Source: Vanilla planifolia (lineage: Eukaryota > Streptophyta > Magnoliopsida > Asparagales > Orchidaceae). Taken from it: a DNA stretch of 64,000 bases. The stretch's first letter is position 1. The number at the start of each line of letters is the position of its first letter. A program made the translations under genes and the position numbers. The stretch spans positions 10,163,958-10,227,957 of the forward strand of contig CM043875.1 in assembly GCA_023846275.1 (NCBI GenBank), written 5' to 3'. Positions 24,421-36,509 of this stretch are shown here, one piece after another. The notes under the pieces were generated by a model, which saw nothing but the letters and a program-made list of their open reading frames with translations, made no database searches and was not told the origin of the DNA.

Positions 24421-25867
24421 CGTGGATGGTGGCTATCATTGTTGATATTGATGGTAATGGTGATAGACGATGACGAATTGTGGTGAAAAGCCTAAAAGCT
24501 TAATTTTTAGCTTTGTTAAAGTAATTTTCAATCACATTTTATTTCAAAGAAATTATGGGACAACTGAAAGGATGTCTTCTATTGAATATAAAGTTAAAAA
24601 TATCAAAAAAGCTACCAATTTATCTTCAAACAACTTAAACTAAAAATATTGATATGAATAACAAGATGGACTAATGAAAAACAAACTAAAATGTACAATA
24701 AAGAAGAGTCAACTATTATTTATCTTTACAAAATTAATGATAACATAGACCAATGAGAAGTATAGAAATAATTCCTAGCATGACTATGAGTTTGCGTAGG
24801 ATTAATATGCCTTTAAGTGAGACCTTTGCATGATGTTTTGGATACTATTGCATCAAAAAAACGTTAAGATGAAGGAATGAGCAAAAACATAACATACTAG
24901 TCATTTATTTTCAAATTCAAATGGATCAAACTTGGTAAGTGATATTTCAACAAAATTGTTTGTACGAATTTGTGTGCATTCCAACTCTTCAAAATCCAAA
25001 GGTTGCCACTACTGAAATTAATCAAATACAATGGATTGCCAAAGTCATACTCTAAAGTTGTTGGGTAAATGTTTACTATAGTTTGATACAACATCAAAGA
25101 CAATAAGGTTACATACTTATAGGAAACTAAAATGAGATCATTGCAAATTCTTGAATAGAAAATAGTGATATTAGGCAAACATCATGTAACACAAATCCAT
25201 AAACCAAACTTTACTTTAAAGTTGATGTTGGCGATGACTAACTAAAGATAGAGTTTTTAGGGCTCAAATGAACTCAATGACATCAAGAATGAAAAAAAAT
25301 TTGGGATCACCATTATTAGAGTAAAAGCAAGTAGGGAGATAATTCTACTTGTTGATGATAAGATGACAATGGGACAATCATAATGGAGAGAAGAAAATGA
25401 CAAATTAAATTGATTGAAAGAAGAGAAACCAAGTATTAATATGTGTAGCAGGTGAGATGAGTTTAAGGAGGCTAGCTAGCATGATGGGGGTTTAGAATTA
25501 ACTTAACCTTGAGTAAGTTTAAGAGACCATTTGACCATCAATGTAGAGTTAAATTAAGTTAATCTCATAGTTAACTTGTGTCTAAAAGCGGTAGAGACTT
25601 TTGTATATTTGGGGATTGGCAAGTGAGAAAGAATTAGATTTTTGCTAAATTCTCTTTTATTAAAATTTTAACGTTTATATGATATGAGCATAAACTTGAA
25701 AATATTTTAAGCTTTTTCGATTTATTTAGAAATATTTTTTTTCTTATTACAATCCCAAAATTATTTGTGTGGAATTTATTTTTACAATTTGTTACCAGGC
25801 AAGATTTATTCAACATATTAAATTCCAAGCCAAAAAAGTGATAAGTTATTTTTCCAAATTATACTTC
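24421..25867. other. Flank and AT-rich stretch with no recognisable gene
   Basis: The first 70 bases carry a GATGGT/GATAATGG-type low-complexity run. The 93-codon minus-strand frame at 24897-25178 has no motif I can recognise, no start context and no intron structure; I do not call it a gene. Nothing else was recognised. Confidence 0.5.
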
Positions 25868-26569
25868 ATTTACTTTTTTCTTGAAATAATTTGCTGCAAG
25901 GCTAAAATCTAGCTATTAAGAAATGTGCAATTTTTAATGTTTTGGCTCATTGCTAAGTGTGCATCCATGCCCAAGCAATCTGCTCAAACATCACTAATAG
26001 AATTACCCTTTTGCCATTTCTACATGGAGAAATCTAATGTAACCATTGTTTTTTATGATCAAACACAACTCATAAACTACTCTATGAAATACAACTTGAA
26101 ACACTATCAATACTCTATGGTTAGGAGGATAAATCCGTGCACTCTATGATTGGGTGCATGATAAAAAAACATGTACAAGCGACAAGCTTACTTGACTATG
26201 AATAGTGGCCCCCTTCATATTCCTTTCTTTAAAACGACTTATAATACACTAAATAGATATATTATATCACAAATAAATCACTTAAAGGGTCTGTCATTAA
26301 AACAATATATTGGTGCTTATGGAGATTAATGATTTCTTTTATTTTGATGATAACAAATTTTTAAATGTGAAACCAAAAGATAAAATAAATAAAAGTTCTC
26401 CCATAATTTATGCACACATTTATTAATTGATTAGTAAAAGGCATTTTTAAGAACATGTATGATAATAACACAAGAGTATAATAATTAAAAGACATTTTAA
26501 ATGCGCCAACAATTTCCTTGTTGTACTTCTCCCAAAATAATTATGTTTAATTTTCAAACTTCTATAACA
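25868..26569 (-). repeat. Truncated copia-type LTR, minus strand
   Basis: The sequence aligns by eye with the LTR at 34364-36494: AAGAAATGTGCAATTTTTAATG and the CAAGCAATC/CAAACATCACTAATA block on the left, TTCATATTCCTTTCTTTAAAA and TTTTGATGATAACAAA on the right. About 1.3 kb present in the other copies is missing near 26195, where the two halves are joined. The right end stops exactly at the LTR terminus ATAACA. Minus-strand LINE sequence follows shortly after. It is probably a solo LTR reduced by an internal deletion. Confidence 0.6.
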
Positions 26570-26639
26570 TATTTCAAAAAGTATTTTCAAGTATAATAAG
26601 TTATTTGCAAGAAAGGGATGTAGAATTGATTTGTGAGGC

Positions 26640-28640
26640 AAATAATCCGATATGAGTAATCATTAGACAACCTTTGGGTTCAGCATAGTGTAAAGCTTTC
26701 TCATGATTAATGAGCTTGTTTAATGCTTGACTAAAGTCTTTCAATACTAGGATGAATAGTAGATAGGAAGATTGGATTCACTTGTTTGATCCCCTTAGAT
26801 GCATTAAAAAAATGCTAGGCTTACATCTTCCTATGATTGAGACAAGATGCTTCAAAGTATGTTTTTAATCTCATTGATAAACTGCTCCATAACATTGAAT
26901 TTTATAAGTACTTAAAGAATTCTTATCAAAGGCAATCAAAAGGCCTTTTAAGAACCAAATTAATTACACAATAATTAGGTTTGAGTGTTACGATTAGTGA
27001 CACCATCATTTCATGAGCTAGTAAAATTCTATTAGCTTATCTCTTTTTTTGCCAAAATTGACTTGTTTTGGGGAGATGAGCCTAGGAAGGAAAATCCAAT
27101 GCTTGTTTACAAAACTCTTGATGAATAGCTTCTTTATAAAATTACAAAAGGAAATTGGCATGAAGTTATTAAAAGTTTTATGGTTCTCTTTGTTTGGTTT
27201 AAAATCAAATTTTTTACTTGATATCCCTTTGGGAATGGAGTCCTTACTAAGAAATCCTTAACCACGTTCAATACATCATTTTGCTATGATGTCCTAATAG
27301 TGAGTGAAGAATTGCTCATTGTATGCATGTGGTCTATGAGCAATGTGTTGTTCTATTTGAAAAGTTGCTTCTCTAACTTTTTCCATTAAGACTTCCTTCA
27401 TCAACTAACTATCTTCTTCCTTTATGACCAAAATAGGAAGGAAATTAAGTATCTTCTCCCTATCTATAACAATAATAGATAACAAATCCTAGAAGTGGAA
27501 GACTACAACTTGTTGAATTTTTCCTTCTTGGTCTATTAAACTATCTGTGAAGTTTATTTTGTAGTTAATTTTAGACTTTGCTTTTCTTTCTTTCATTATT
27601 GCATGAAAAAATTTGTATTTTTGCTACTTTTTTAAGCCATCAAACACCTTCCTTTTATTGCCAATAAATTTTCTCTTTAGCATTTATTTCCAAAGGGGAA
27701 TCATTAGCCTTATTAATCTTACATTTTATTTCTTTGCTTTAATAAGCTAGAAAATATCACTTCTTTCTTTTTAACAAGATTTTTGGTCAATTTAATTCCT
27801 TCAATGATATTGTCAAACTTTACTTTATTTCACTATTTGTGGTAGTCCTTCAACCTTTTTAATTTGATGAAAAGGGCCATAATGCCTAAGTAATTTAAGA
27901 AGATTGATCAATCATTGTCTAGTATTTGAACGAATGTTTGATTCTTAATATACATATTTTAAAATCTAAATTTCTTAAAAGTTGGAGCTAAGTTTTTTTA
28001 TAAAATGAAGAAGTGGAGTTTGATTAGACTCTATTCTACATAGATATTTCACTATATCTTCAAGAATTAGATCAAACCAAGCTTGATTTACTAACATTTT
28101 ATCCAACTTATTCTAGTTCCTCATAGCCTTTTGTTTACTAGCCCATGTGAATGTAGGACCTATAAAGAGGGTTCCTTAATACTATATTAGTTAATATAAT
28201 TTGAGAATTCATAATTGCTTCTAATTACTGCCTATTAGTGTCTTTTGTAATGTAGATGAGATTATTCTAGAGTGCTCTTCTTTCTGTGCATAAGCTTTTA
28301 ACATAAATCAAAGAGCAATTAATAGATATACTCCATAGTGGATGATTTATTAACAAATGAATAATTCCTCCTTATCCATTAGTTTTTTAAAACTCAAATC
28401 TTCCTTCCATAGTATCCAAATCTTGTTGGGTATTATAATGATCAATATCTAACATCTTTTCTACTTGATGCATTTTATTTATTTTTCATTAGTTTCATTT
28501 GTTCTATTGATTTAGTGCAAGATGAACTTGAAGCAAGAGTTTCTTATGTTAGCTGACAAACACACTCACGTTAATGTCACACTAGTCCCATTGAAACTTA
28601 GGACCATGCTTGAGTTAAAAATCCAATTTTAATTAGTTAT
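26640..28640 (-). mobile_element. Decayed, truncated L1-type LINE, minus strand (copy 2)
   Basis: On the minus strand, 28130-28160 reads IGPTFTWASKQK, an almost canonical L1 endonuclease motif. The right RT context is seen at 26645-26680 (CLMITHIG), which breaks off just where the Y-A-D-D block should follow, so the 3' part of ORF2 is gone. The interval in between matches copies at 10.8-14.9 kb and 49.1-53.4 kb in order and orientation, including the CATGAGCTAGTAAAAT landmark near 27016. Stops and frameshifts are frequent. The missing 3' part indicates a deletion or a later insertion junction at about 26640. Confidence 0.65.
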
Positions 28641-30480
28641 ATTTGTCAACTATAAAAGGTAACTGCAACACTTTATTTTTTCCTATGATTATCCTTACTA
28701 TTTTTCTTTTATTCTTCAAAGAATTATTTTGTAGTAAAATATGTCTTCATATTAATGTCAATTCCTATGCATAGTTTGTCTTTCATCATCAGCTGTCTAT
28801 CATCACTTGGTCATCCACTACTTCTGATCGTTATTATCATTGGCTAACCACTATCACTCTCAGTTGCCCAAGGTCACTTCGTCACCTACCATTGCAAGGC
28901 TCACCACTGCTTCCCAACTTCCCACTATCGTTTGGCCCTCCATTAGCTACCTGGTCTATGACTTTTATTGACCATGATAGGCCACCATCATCTCTCATCC
29001 ACTACTGACATCCTAGTTGCATCATCATTAACGTTCGATCATCATGGTGCATGATTACATAATTTTTTTATACTATAATTCTTTTCATGTAATTTTATAT
29101 TTTTCATTTAATGTGGTTGATTCACTTGGAGTTAACTTTTTATAATTCTAAAGATATCTTTTAGATTTTCAAGTGATTTAACTTTAAATGTATCTTTCCA
29201 TATGCTAACTTCCCATCCTTTTCTTGCTTATATTATATTCTAAGGTACATTTTATTCTCTTGTTCTATATTTATGATTTACTATCAATGTAAATTTAATT
29301 CTTTCTTTTTCATGCATATTAAGCTCTCCTTCATCTACATATATCCCGATATAATATTATTATTGATAAATAAAATTTCTTTTATTTATATGCTTCTACT
29401 TTTGTGAGTAAAGATTTATATACAACTTTAGTTAGAGAGATTCTATCTTTTGCCCTCTTATGAGAGATAAGGATCCAAGGTGAGAAATTTTTATTGAGAG
29501 AATCAATAAATAAACAAAATTTTCTCTTTCTTAAACACCCCCAAGTCTTTGTCCACCATTTCCCTTTCTCGAACAAACCACAAAACTACCACCCTCCTTA
29601 ACAATGCTTCAAATCCTAGTCAACCACTTTTTTACTCCCGCCAAACTCCCCATTAATCCAAACTCATACCTTATTGCCCTTTTTCATCTTTGGTGCTCTA
29701 CATGCCAACTCTAAAAGAAATTATAAGCCTTCATCACTAAAGAAAGTGAACTTTTTCTACAAATTTTATTTTTTTGATAATAAACTAAAGTTAGAGTTAC
29801 TCTTTGTTTTATTAAATTACTCTATATAGAGTTGCCTTTAATGCTCTAATATTATATGTCTGTAATTAGATATGACAAAATTAGTTAGTAGAACTTTATA
29901 CTTAATACTTAATATATTGTCACATACTCTACTAAATAACCGATACTAGAACTTTTGATACCAATCTTTGAATAATTTTAAAATATCACACATATCACTT
30001 AGCTTTAATTAGTATATAGTATCCATTAGTATTCTTTAATAATTTATTAAGAATCTCTTGTATTTTAAGCTCCAAATAATACCCTAATAAAAATCTAATT
30101 TCATCTGTATTAACTTTAGTATCAAAGTTCATAGTTTTCTACATAAAATAAACAAAAGAATATTTCTTTTTGCTTAATGTATTGATTAAGGGCTTGTAAC
30201 AGGTTTTTGGTAACTTTATCGTATAAGGTGGTCTGAAAGTTGTGATACGACTCCCCATCGTTTTTCTTGGAAATCATTTGGTTGTGTTTAGGAGGTAGTC
30301 TAGAATAAGTGGGCCTTGATCACTCATCATTCCTAGAAGCACACTCCATGTCAACTTTGATGGTCTATAGGTATGGTCACTTTGCTTTCACAATTTTGTT
30401 TTAAAAAAAGAAGATGTTTCATATTGCTTCCCTTCCTTTATATGCCTCTATATGTTAACCTCTTGTATGACCACAAGGTC
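28641..30480. other. Unassigned interval with a CT/CATCAC-rich patch
   Basis: No gene was recognised. At about 28780-29050 a low-complexity patch of CCATCATCAC, CACTGCTTCCCAAC and similar segments is richer in C than its surroundings. The remainder is AT-rich. The open frame at 29382-29576 (minus) has no recognisable motif. Confidence 0.45.
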
Positions 30481-30499
30481 AAGTATGACTTACAAAATG

Positions 30500-32590
30500 A
30501 TAGATCAAAATCATGAATCAAACCAAAATCGAAGAAAAACTCAAACCAATACCCTATGTCAGAAATAATCTGATTAGTAGCCCAATTCATCCAAATGGTT
30601 AGACAAATCCTCTTAAACTAACAATATGAACCAAATCTTAGGAGAGAAAGGGATAATTAGAAAAAAGTATCACATCTGATTATCAAAAAGAAGAAAATTC
30701 TAAGAAATAAAGGAACTATAGAAGACATTATCATTCTTTTAATGAATCTAACCAAGGTGTTTATAAATGAAATCAGAACTATAGAAGAAGAAATAAATCT
30801 TTTGATGAGTTAGGCCTAAATGATGACCTCAATATGTTTAGTAAGAAAGAAAGACCTAAGAGGCATTAAGAGAGAGCATATCCTTAATGTAAAACTAGAT
30901 TTCTTAACTTTTGATGATAATTTTGATTCTAAGATTTGCATATACTATAAACTAATATAGGTGATTATTTCAACTAGCACTAAATAACTTTGTAAAGAAA
31001 ATATCAATTTATTGAGACTAAACTCAGTTGTATTACCTATAGGTACTTTAGAAACTAAGAGTGATAATAGGCTGATAATGATGAAGAGGTATCTCAAACT
31101 TGGAAAAATCTTAAGGGTAAGTTGTATAATAGGTTTGTTTCAATAACATATAATGCCAAATTATTAAATGAATAAAAAATATTTTTCCAAGGTGGTAGAC
31201 CTATTGAGGAATGTATTAACAACTTTGAGGATTATAAACCTAAGTGCGATATAGATGCACTCAAGCATGTAGTACTTTCCCATTCTAGGATAGGTTTAAA
31301 AGAATACGTACATGCTAATCTTAACTTAAAGAAATATTATTACATTATAGAAAGTCTATCACGTAGTTGAAAGTGTGGAAAAAAAAATAGGAGTTCTTAT
31401 TTTAAGAGAAATGACCAACTAATCTATCCAAAGGTTCATATTATCATTTCTCAAACCACTCACAATCATGCTTCATTTACCCTATACATTATAGTTTTTA
31501 AGTTGTCTAAACCCACATTACCGTCCTCTTCCTCATAGCTATCTTCAAACCAAGCCACTAAATTCCAAACCACCCAATTTGGAATAACTTATTTTAAGTG
31601 CTATGAAAAAGGACATGTAGTCACTAACTATCCAAAGAGAGCTATAATTATGAACCTAGATAGTGATAATAAACAAGAAGAGTTAGAGAAAGAAAAAAAC
31701 ATAATATTTAATGAGAAAACTTAATAAGAAATAAAAATATAAAAAAAATTATGGTTTTAGTGGTTATGTGCATCCTCACAACCCTATAATTATGAGACAA
31801 CTAGAGGCTCATCAACATCTTTAATACCAGCTTAAAAATTAAGGAATAAGCACGTTGGATGTTCATAGATAAAGATAGGTTTAACGATGCAATATCTCCT
31901 AAAGTTGGTAGGTGAATAGAAGCTTTCTTATTAGAACACCCAAATCCTTATTATGTGTCATAGATCGATAAAATATCTATAGTTATTAAGCATTGATACT
32001 ATGTACCATTAAAAGTAGATAAGTATAGTGATGAGGTTTTATGTGTTATTGTACGTATACAAGTAGGCTATTTTATCATAGATAGATCATGACTTTTTGA
32101 TAGAGATATGATCTTGAAGGACAAAACTAACACGTATTCTTTTATTTATGAAGGAAAGATTATCATATTACTTCTTGTCCCACCTCACTAGAAACCTTAA
32201 GTATTTAAGCTTAACAAATCTATAAAAAATTATAAGCCCAAGGACAAAGAAAAGGGAAAGACAAAGAATTGAAGCTTGATTATACTATCCCAGATTATGA
32301 AGATCATTTATTAAGGAGACTTAGTTTCTTATAATTCAAAAGATAACCACCACCTTACTAGACCTACCATTAATTATACAACACATATTAAATGAATTTT
32401 TCAACATTTTCTTAGACGTTTTACCCATCACTATCTCCCATGTGGGACCTATAACATATGATTGATCTAATTCCTTGGGCGAGCTTGCCTAATCTTTCTC
32501 ACTAGGGGCTAAACCTAAAGGCTTATATCGAGTTAGGCCATTAGGTAAGAGAGCTACTTTAAAAAGAGACCAATCTAAGAAAGTATTTAT
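30500..32590 (+). pseudogene. Ty3/gypsy gag-protease relic reaching the RT start (copy 3)
   Basis: Plus-strand reading: FDELGLNDDLNMF and KLDFLTFDDNFDSK (about 30790-30930) fit the start of a plant Ty3 Gag core. GRPIEECINNFEDYKPKCD (about 31190-31260) fits its downstream part. YFKCYEKGHVVTNYPKR (about 31590-31640) is a zinc knuckle in which the first and last Cys are Tyr, leaving only the middle C and H. VDKYSDEVLCVIV then DRDMILKDKTNTYSF (about 32010-32150) match the C-terminal part of the protease. EFFNIFLDVLP followed by GELA and AKPKGLYRV pieces (about 32390-32540) match the linker entering RT. The reading ends there; RT proper is absent. Numerous stops make it nonfunctional. Confidence 0.65.
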
Positions 32591-32748
32591 TCACGAGTTA
32601 TCCCCGCACTTTTAGCATCCAGAACGGATGAAACGAGGATGAACGAACCAATAGTAAGGTAATTAATAGAATCATTATAAAATATAAGTTTATGATTTCT
32701 TGTTTAGATGATAACTTAGATTAGATGTTAATTGCTATTATATTTTTT

Positions 32749-32967
32749 GGTTTAAATATAAAGAAAATTTTACTAATTAAATTTTCAAAGCATTTTTCAT
32801 GAAATGTTTGGTCGCATAACATTTTAATATCCATGATATTTTTAAGAAAGAAACGACGAGAGTCGGAAAGCGTTTAGAACAACAAATTGTTGATTATTTG
32901 TGATATAATTTAGTTTATTAGACAATGTCATCCTCGTCAGCCGATTTATATTTTGTGGATTTAAAAG
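32749..32967. repeat. 219-bp direct repeat, left copy
   Basis: This aligns with 33688-33905 over its full length, including TTCAAAGCATTTTTCATGAA, GGTCGCATAACATTT, CGGAAAGCGTTTAGAACAAC and GACAATGTCATCCTCGTCAG. By eye identity is near 90 percent. Copies are 939 bp apart and in the same orientation. CpG-containing words survive, so this pair is less decayed than its surroundings. Confidence 0.8.
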
Positions 32968-33687
32968 ATATTTCGACATGTTTGGCGGAAGTGCACACAT
33001 ATTTTATGATTTTTAAAATGTACATTTGCTCAGTGAAGAATTAAACTAAGCAAACACAACAGCATAGGCAATCTGCTGGACGAATCTTGATGCACAATTA
33101 AAGGTAACAGTTCATAATTGAATTGCAATTTAATAGAAAAAGGCCGTATGTAGATCACCCATGCAGAGTTGCACAAAGCGACATCCATAGAGCCCGATTG
33201 GTAAGGTCATCGTTACATAATTTTAAAATATATTCATAATATATTTTAAAATGGATATAAAAATTATCTTTAAACCCTTGTGAGAGTATAATATAGGAAG
33301 ATAATATATTAATTTGGCCCAAATTTCTGGCCAAGTTAGACTTTTTATTATTCTATATATGTTTCACATTAATATACCATACGGTTGACTCGTGTCAACA
33401 GAAAACACGTCGACATCTATATATCAAATTTCTCCAAAAATTAAATATTTAATTAAACGCGATGAATTAAGCTCGTGACCTTTTCTTCCATGCATAAGCC
33501 ATTTGTCGATCGATGGAAGTTTATCATCGGAATTTATTAGCCATTGTGTTTGTCTCAATTTACATTTACTTGGACATGCCAATGCCAGTAGATAAAACTC
33601 AACAAAAACAATAAAAAGACTATTCATGAAAAATAATTGTAGTAAATAAAAATTAATTCTTCAATATTTTTTTTGGAAAATGTTTGC
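32968..33687. other. Spacer between the 219-bp direct repeats
   Basis: About 720 bp with no recognisable motif. A 67-codon minus-strand frame (33424-33627) starts with a hydrophobic stretch, but I recognise no family. If the flanking repeats are short LTRs, this would be the interior of a small non-autonomous element; I saw no clear primer-binding site next to the left copy. Confidence 0.4.
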
Positions 33688-33905
33688 GGTTAAAATACAA
33701 ATATAATTTTATTAATTAAATTTTCAAAGCATTTTTCATGAAATGTTAGGTCGCATAACATTTGAATATCCATGATCTTATAAGAAAGGAACGACGATAA
33801 TCGGAAAGCGTTTAGAACAACAAAATGTTGATTAATTGTGATATAATTAAGTTTATTAGACAATGTCATCCTCGTCAGCCGATTTATATTTTGTGGATTT
33901 AAAAA
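33688..33905. repeat. 218-bp direct repeat, right copy
   Basis: Right copy of the pair at 32749-32967. The match continues to TTTGTGGATTTAAAA and then stops abruptly in both copies. Confidence 0.8.
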
Positions 33906-34363
33906 GCGTTTCTTAAAGAAAAACAAGACCCATGAATACATTTAAGTGAGGTTAACATTGTCGTCTAGTACTATACACAATTTTTTATTTGTTTAAGTAA
34001 TAAGTTAAATTAAAAATAATATTCTACAAGCTTTTTAGAATAAGACATCGGAGGAATAGCTCCATATGTTAAGACTGGTTGCCACATTTTGGGTAGAAAC
34101 TCTTTCAATTTGTAAACAAAAAAAAAAAAAAAAAAAACCAAAAGGGATATAGGTTGCTATTAAAGCCCAATACAAAGTCAAGTTGGCCAAGGCTTACGAC
34201 ATCATGCAATTTTTATTTGTTCATGATTTATATCCTTATTAGATTAATGATATTTTAGTTGATGTTTAGTTTATTTTATATTTTTAAATGAATAATTGTA
34301 GCTTTGTGAAGTGTCTTTCTAATTTATTTTAAACATTATCCTTTATTTAATATCCCCAATAAA
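33906..34363. other. No gene; long A run
   Basis: A run of about 21 A at 34117-34137 is the only marked feature. It could be the remnant tail of a retroposed sequence, but no body was recognised on either side. Confidence 0.5.
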
Positions 34364-36494
34364 TGTTAAGCAAAACTTTGATAATAATTACTATTTTGAT
34401 TTGCTTCTGTAAGGCTATAGTCAAGTTATTAAGAAATATACCATTTTTAATGATTTGGCTTACCCCAAACCCCTGCATCGATCCCCAAGCAATCAACTCA
34501 AACATCACTAATAAAATTACTCTTTTTCCACATCTAGATGGAGAAACCTAATACAACTATGACTATCTATGATAAATCACAATCCATAAACTACTCAATT
34601 AGATAAGATTAGGAACATTATCAAGTCTCTCCTTACTTTATGGTTGGGAGCACAACCAACCCTCCACACACTCTATGCTTGAAAGCATGATCAAAGAAAC
34701 AAGTATATGCTACAAGCTCACTTGAATGTGAACTAGATATTCAATTTTAAGCACACATTCTAATGGATTATGAAAACAAAGTTATCAATTTTACAAGAGA
34801 TTATGTAAAATATGCAAATATTGGATGATTCTTCCTTGAAAGCATTTCATACTTTAAATAAAATTAATTTTGAAAGATAAGCTCCTAGCACTCATACAAC
34901 ATTGACAAATGGATATAAGAATGGATTACTATAACTAGCACCACAATTTCCTTTTGAAACATTGCTAATTAGTTCCTTAATCACTCTTTAATCAATCATC
35001 ATGCTATTTTTACCATTTTAGAGGGTTTTTTATAACTTTTACGTTGCATAAGACCCTAACATGATCACCAATGGCTTTCTAATGGCTAAATTTGCCTTCA
35101 ATCAATAAATGAACTAGTTGTTAACCAATTTACATAACTGTTCATATTATACGAACATGGATAATATTATATGAAGATCATTTATTGAACTAAATATATG
35201 GTGCATTAGAACTTTGGCATACTATAAGTAATTCTTAGGTTTTCTAAACCAAAGCTACCAAGATCACCTTGAACAAAATGTACTCTACAATAAAAATTAC
35301 TATAGCATATGAAAATTTAGAATTTTACAAATACAATGTTTGGTATTAATAGTTATTTCCTTTTAATTGGTTGTATTTTATAGTATATTGGATCATATAG
35401 TATGATGATATTGTTATAATTCAAGTATTTCAATGTCTTTTTAGCATGTTTCCTTTGAATTAATTGTACTAAATGATAAACTGTTTCACACCATCACTCA
35501 TGGGATTCCTATTATATAGGTGACTTTGTGTGCATTCCTAATTAAATTATTTGATCATCAATACATAGCCCATTCGAATACGTTGTATAGACAAATCAAA
35601 TGATCATACATTCAATCACTCGATGTGCCAATGATAACTTGGATTAAACCATTTGATCTCATGATCAAAACCTAAAGATATGTCAGTCTTATTGTATGAA
35701 GTGAGCTTTATATTATATGAATAATGCAATTTTAACTATTTTACACATTATATTTATAAATTTAAATTCCATCATTTTTGATTAATTATTCCCTATAACC
35801 TCACATATTTTTAATCACAAAATGAGTTGAATTGAACTTAAAATCTTATTATTTATAATTTGGATTTTAGACATTAAAGAAAATTCTCCTAAGTGATGTA
35901 TAAGGTGTTTTGTGAGTGAAATGCAAGTTCTTAAATAAAGAAATAACTTATTCTAAATTATTTATACATGCCTCAAGAAATTGTGAAACTTGATATGCTT
36001 TTAGAACACTTGAATCCATCTTTTTCTTATTAAAGTGTATTGGTAGATGAATTCTATCATCTTGTCTTTACGTATCTTAACTTGCTAATTTAGAAGATTC
36101 ATCCATCCAAACCATGAATAGTTATCCACTTCATATTCCTTTCTTTAAAATAACCTATAATAGACTAAGTAGATATATTAGATAAGAAATAAAGTACTTA
36201 AAGGGTTTGTCATCAAAATAATATATTATGGCCAATGGAGTTTAACAATTTCTCTTATTTTGATGATGAAAAACTTTTAGGTGTGAGATTTAAAGACAAA
36301 ATAAAAACTCTCTTATAAGTTACAAACATCTTTAGTAATTAATTAATAAAAATTAGCAATAATATAACATCTTTAAGAACATGCATGTCAATAGCATAAG
36401 AGTATAACAATTAAAATGTATTATATATATTTCAATAGTTTTCTTATTATACTTTTACCAATACAAATATATTTGATTTTTAGTTCTAATAACA
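34364..36494 (-). repeat. 3' LTR of the copia-like element
   Basis: On the minus strand the LTR begins TGTTATTAGAACT at 36494, immediately after the polypurine tract. The left limit is placed where clear similarity with the second LTR begins; it may extend slightly further left. Confidence 0.55.
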
Positions 36495-36496
36495 TA

Positions 36497-36509
36497 TTTC
36501 TCCCCCTTT
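36497..36509 (-). promoter_or_regulatory. Polypurine tract of the copia-like element
   Basis: The plus strand reads TTTCTCCCCCTTT, so the minus strand reads AAAGGGGGAGAAA just before the LTR start. This is the plus-strand primer site and shows element polarity (minus). Confidence 0.7.

Noticed and set aside
24897-25178. Minus-strand 93-codon frame
   Set aside because: It is the longest frame in an otherwise empty area, but I recognise no motif and its length is within chance for the number of frames scanned.
33424-33627. Minus-strand 67-codon frame with a hydrophobic start, considered as a first exon of a membrane-anchored enzyme
   Set aside because: There is no family motif, no splice-linked continuation and no supporting neighbour.
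34117-34137. Long A run as the tail of a retroposed gene or SINE
   Set aside because: No body with promoter boxes or coding similarity was found next to it.
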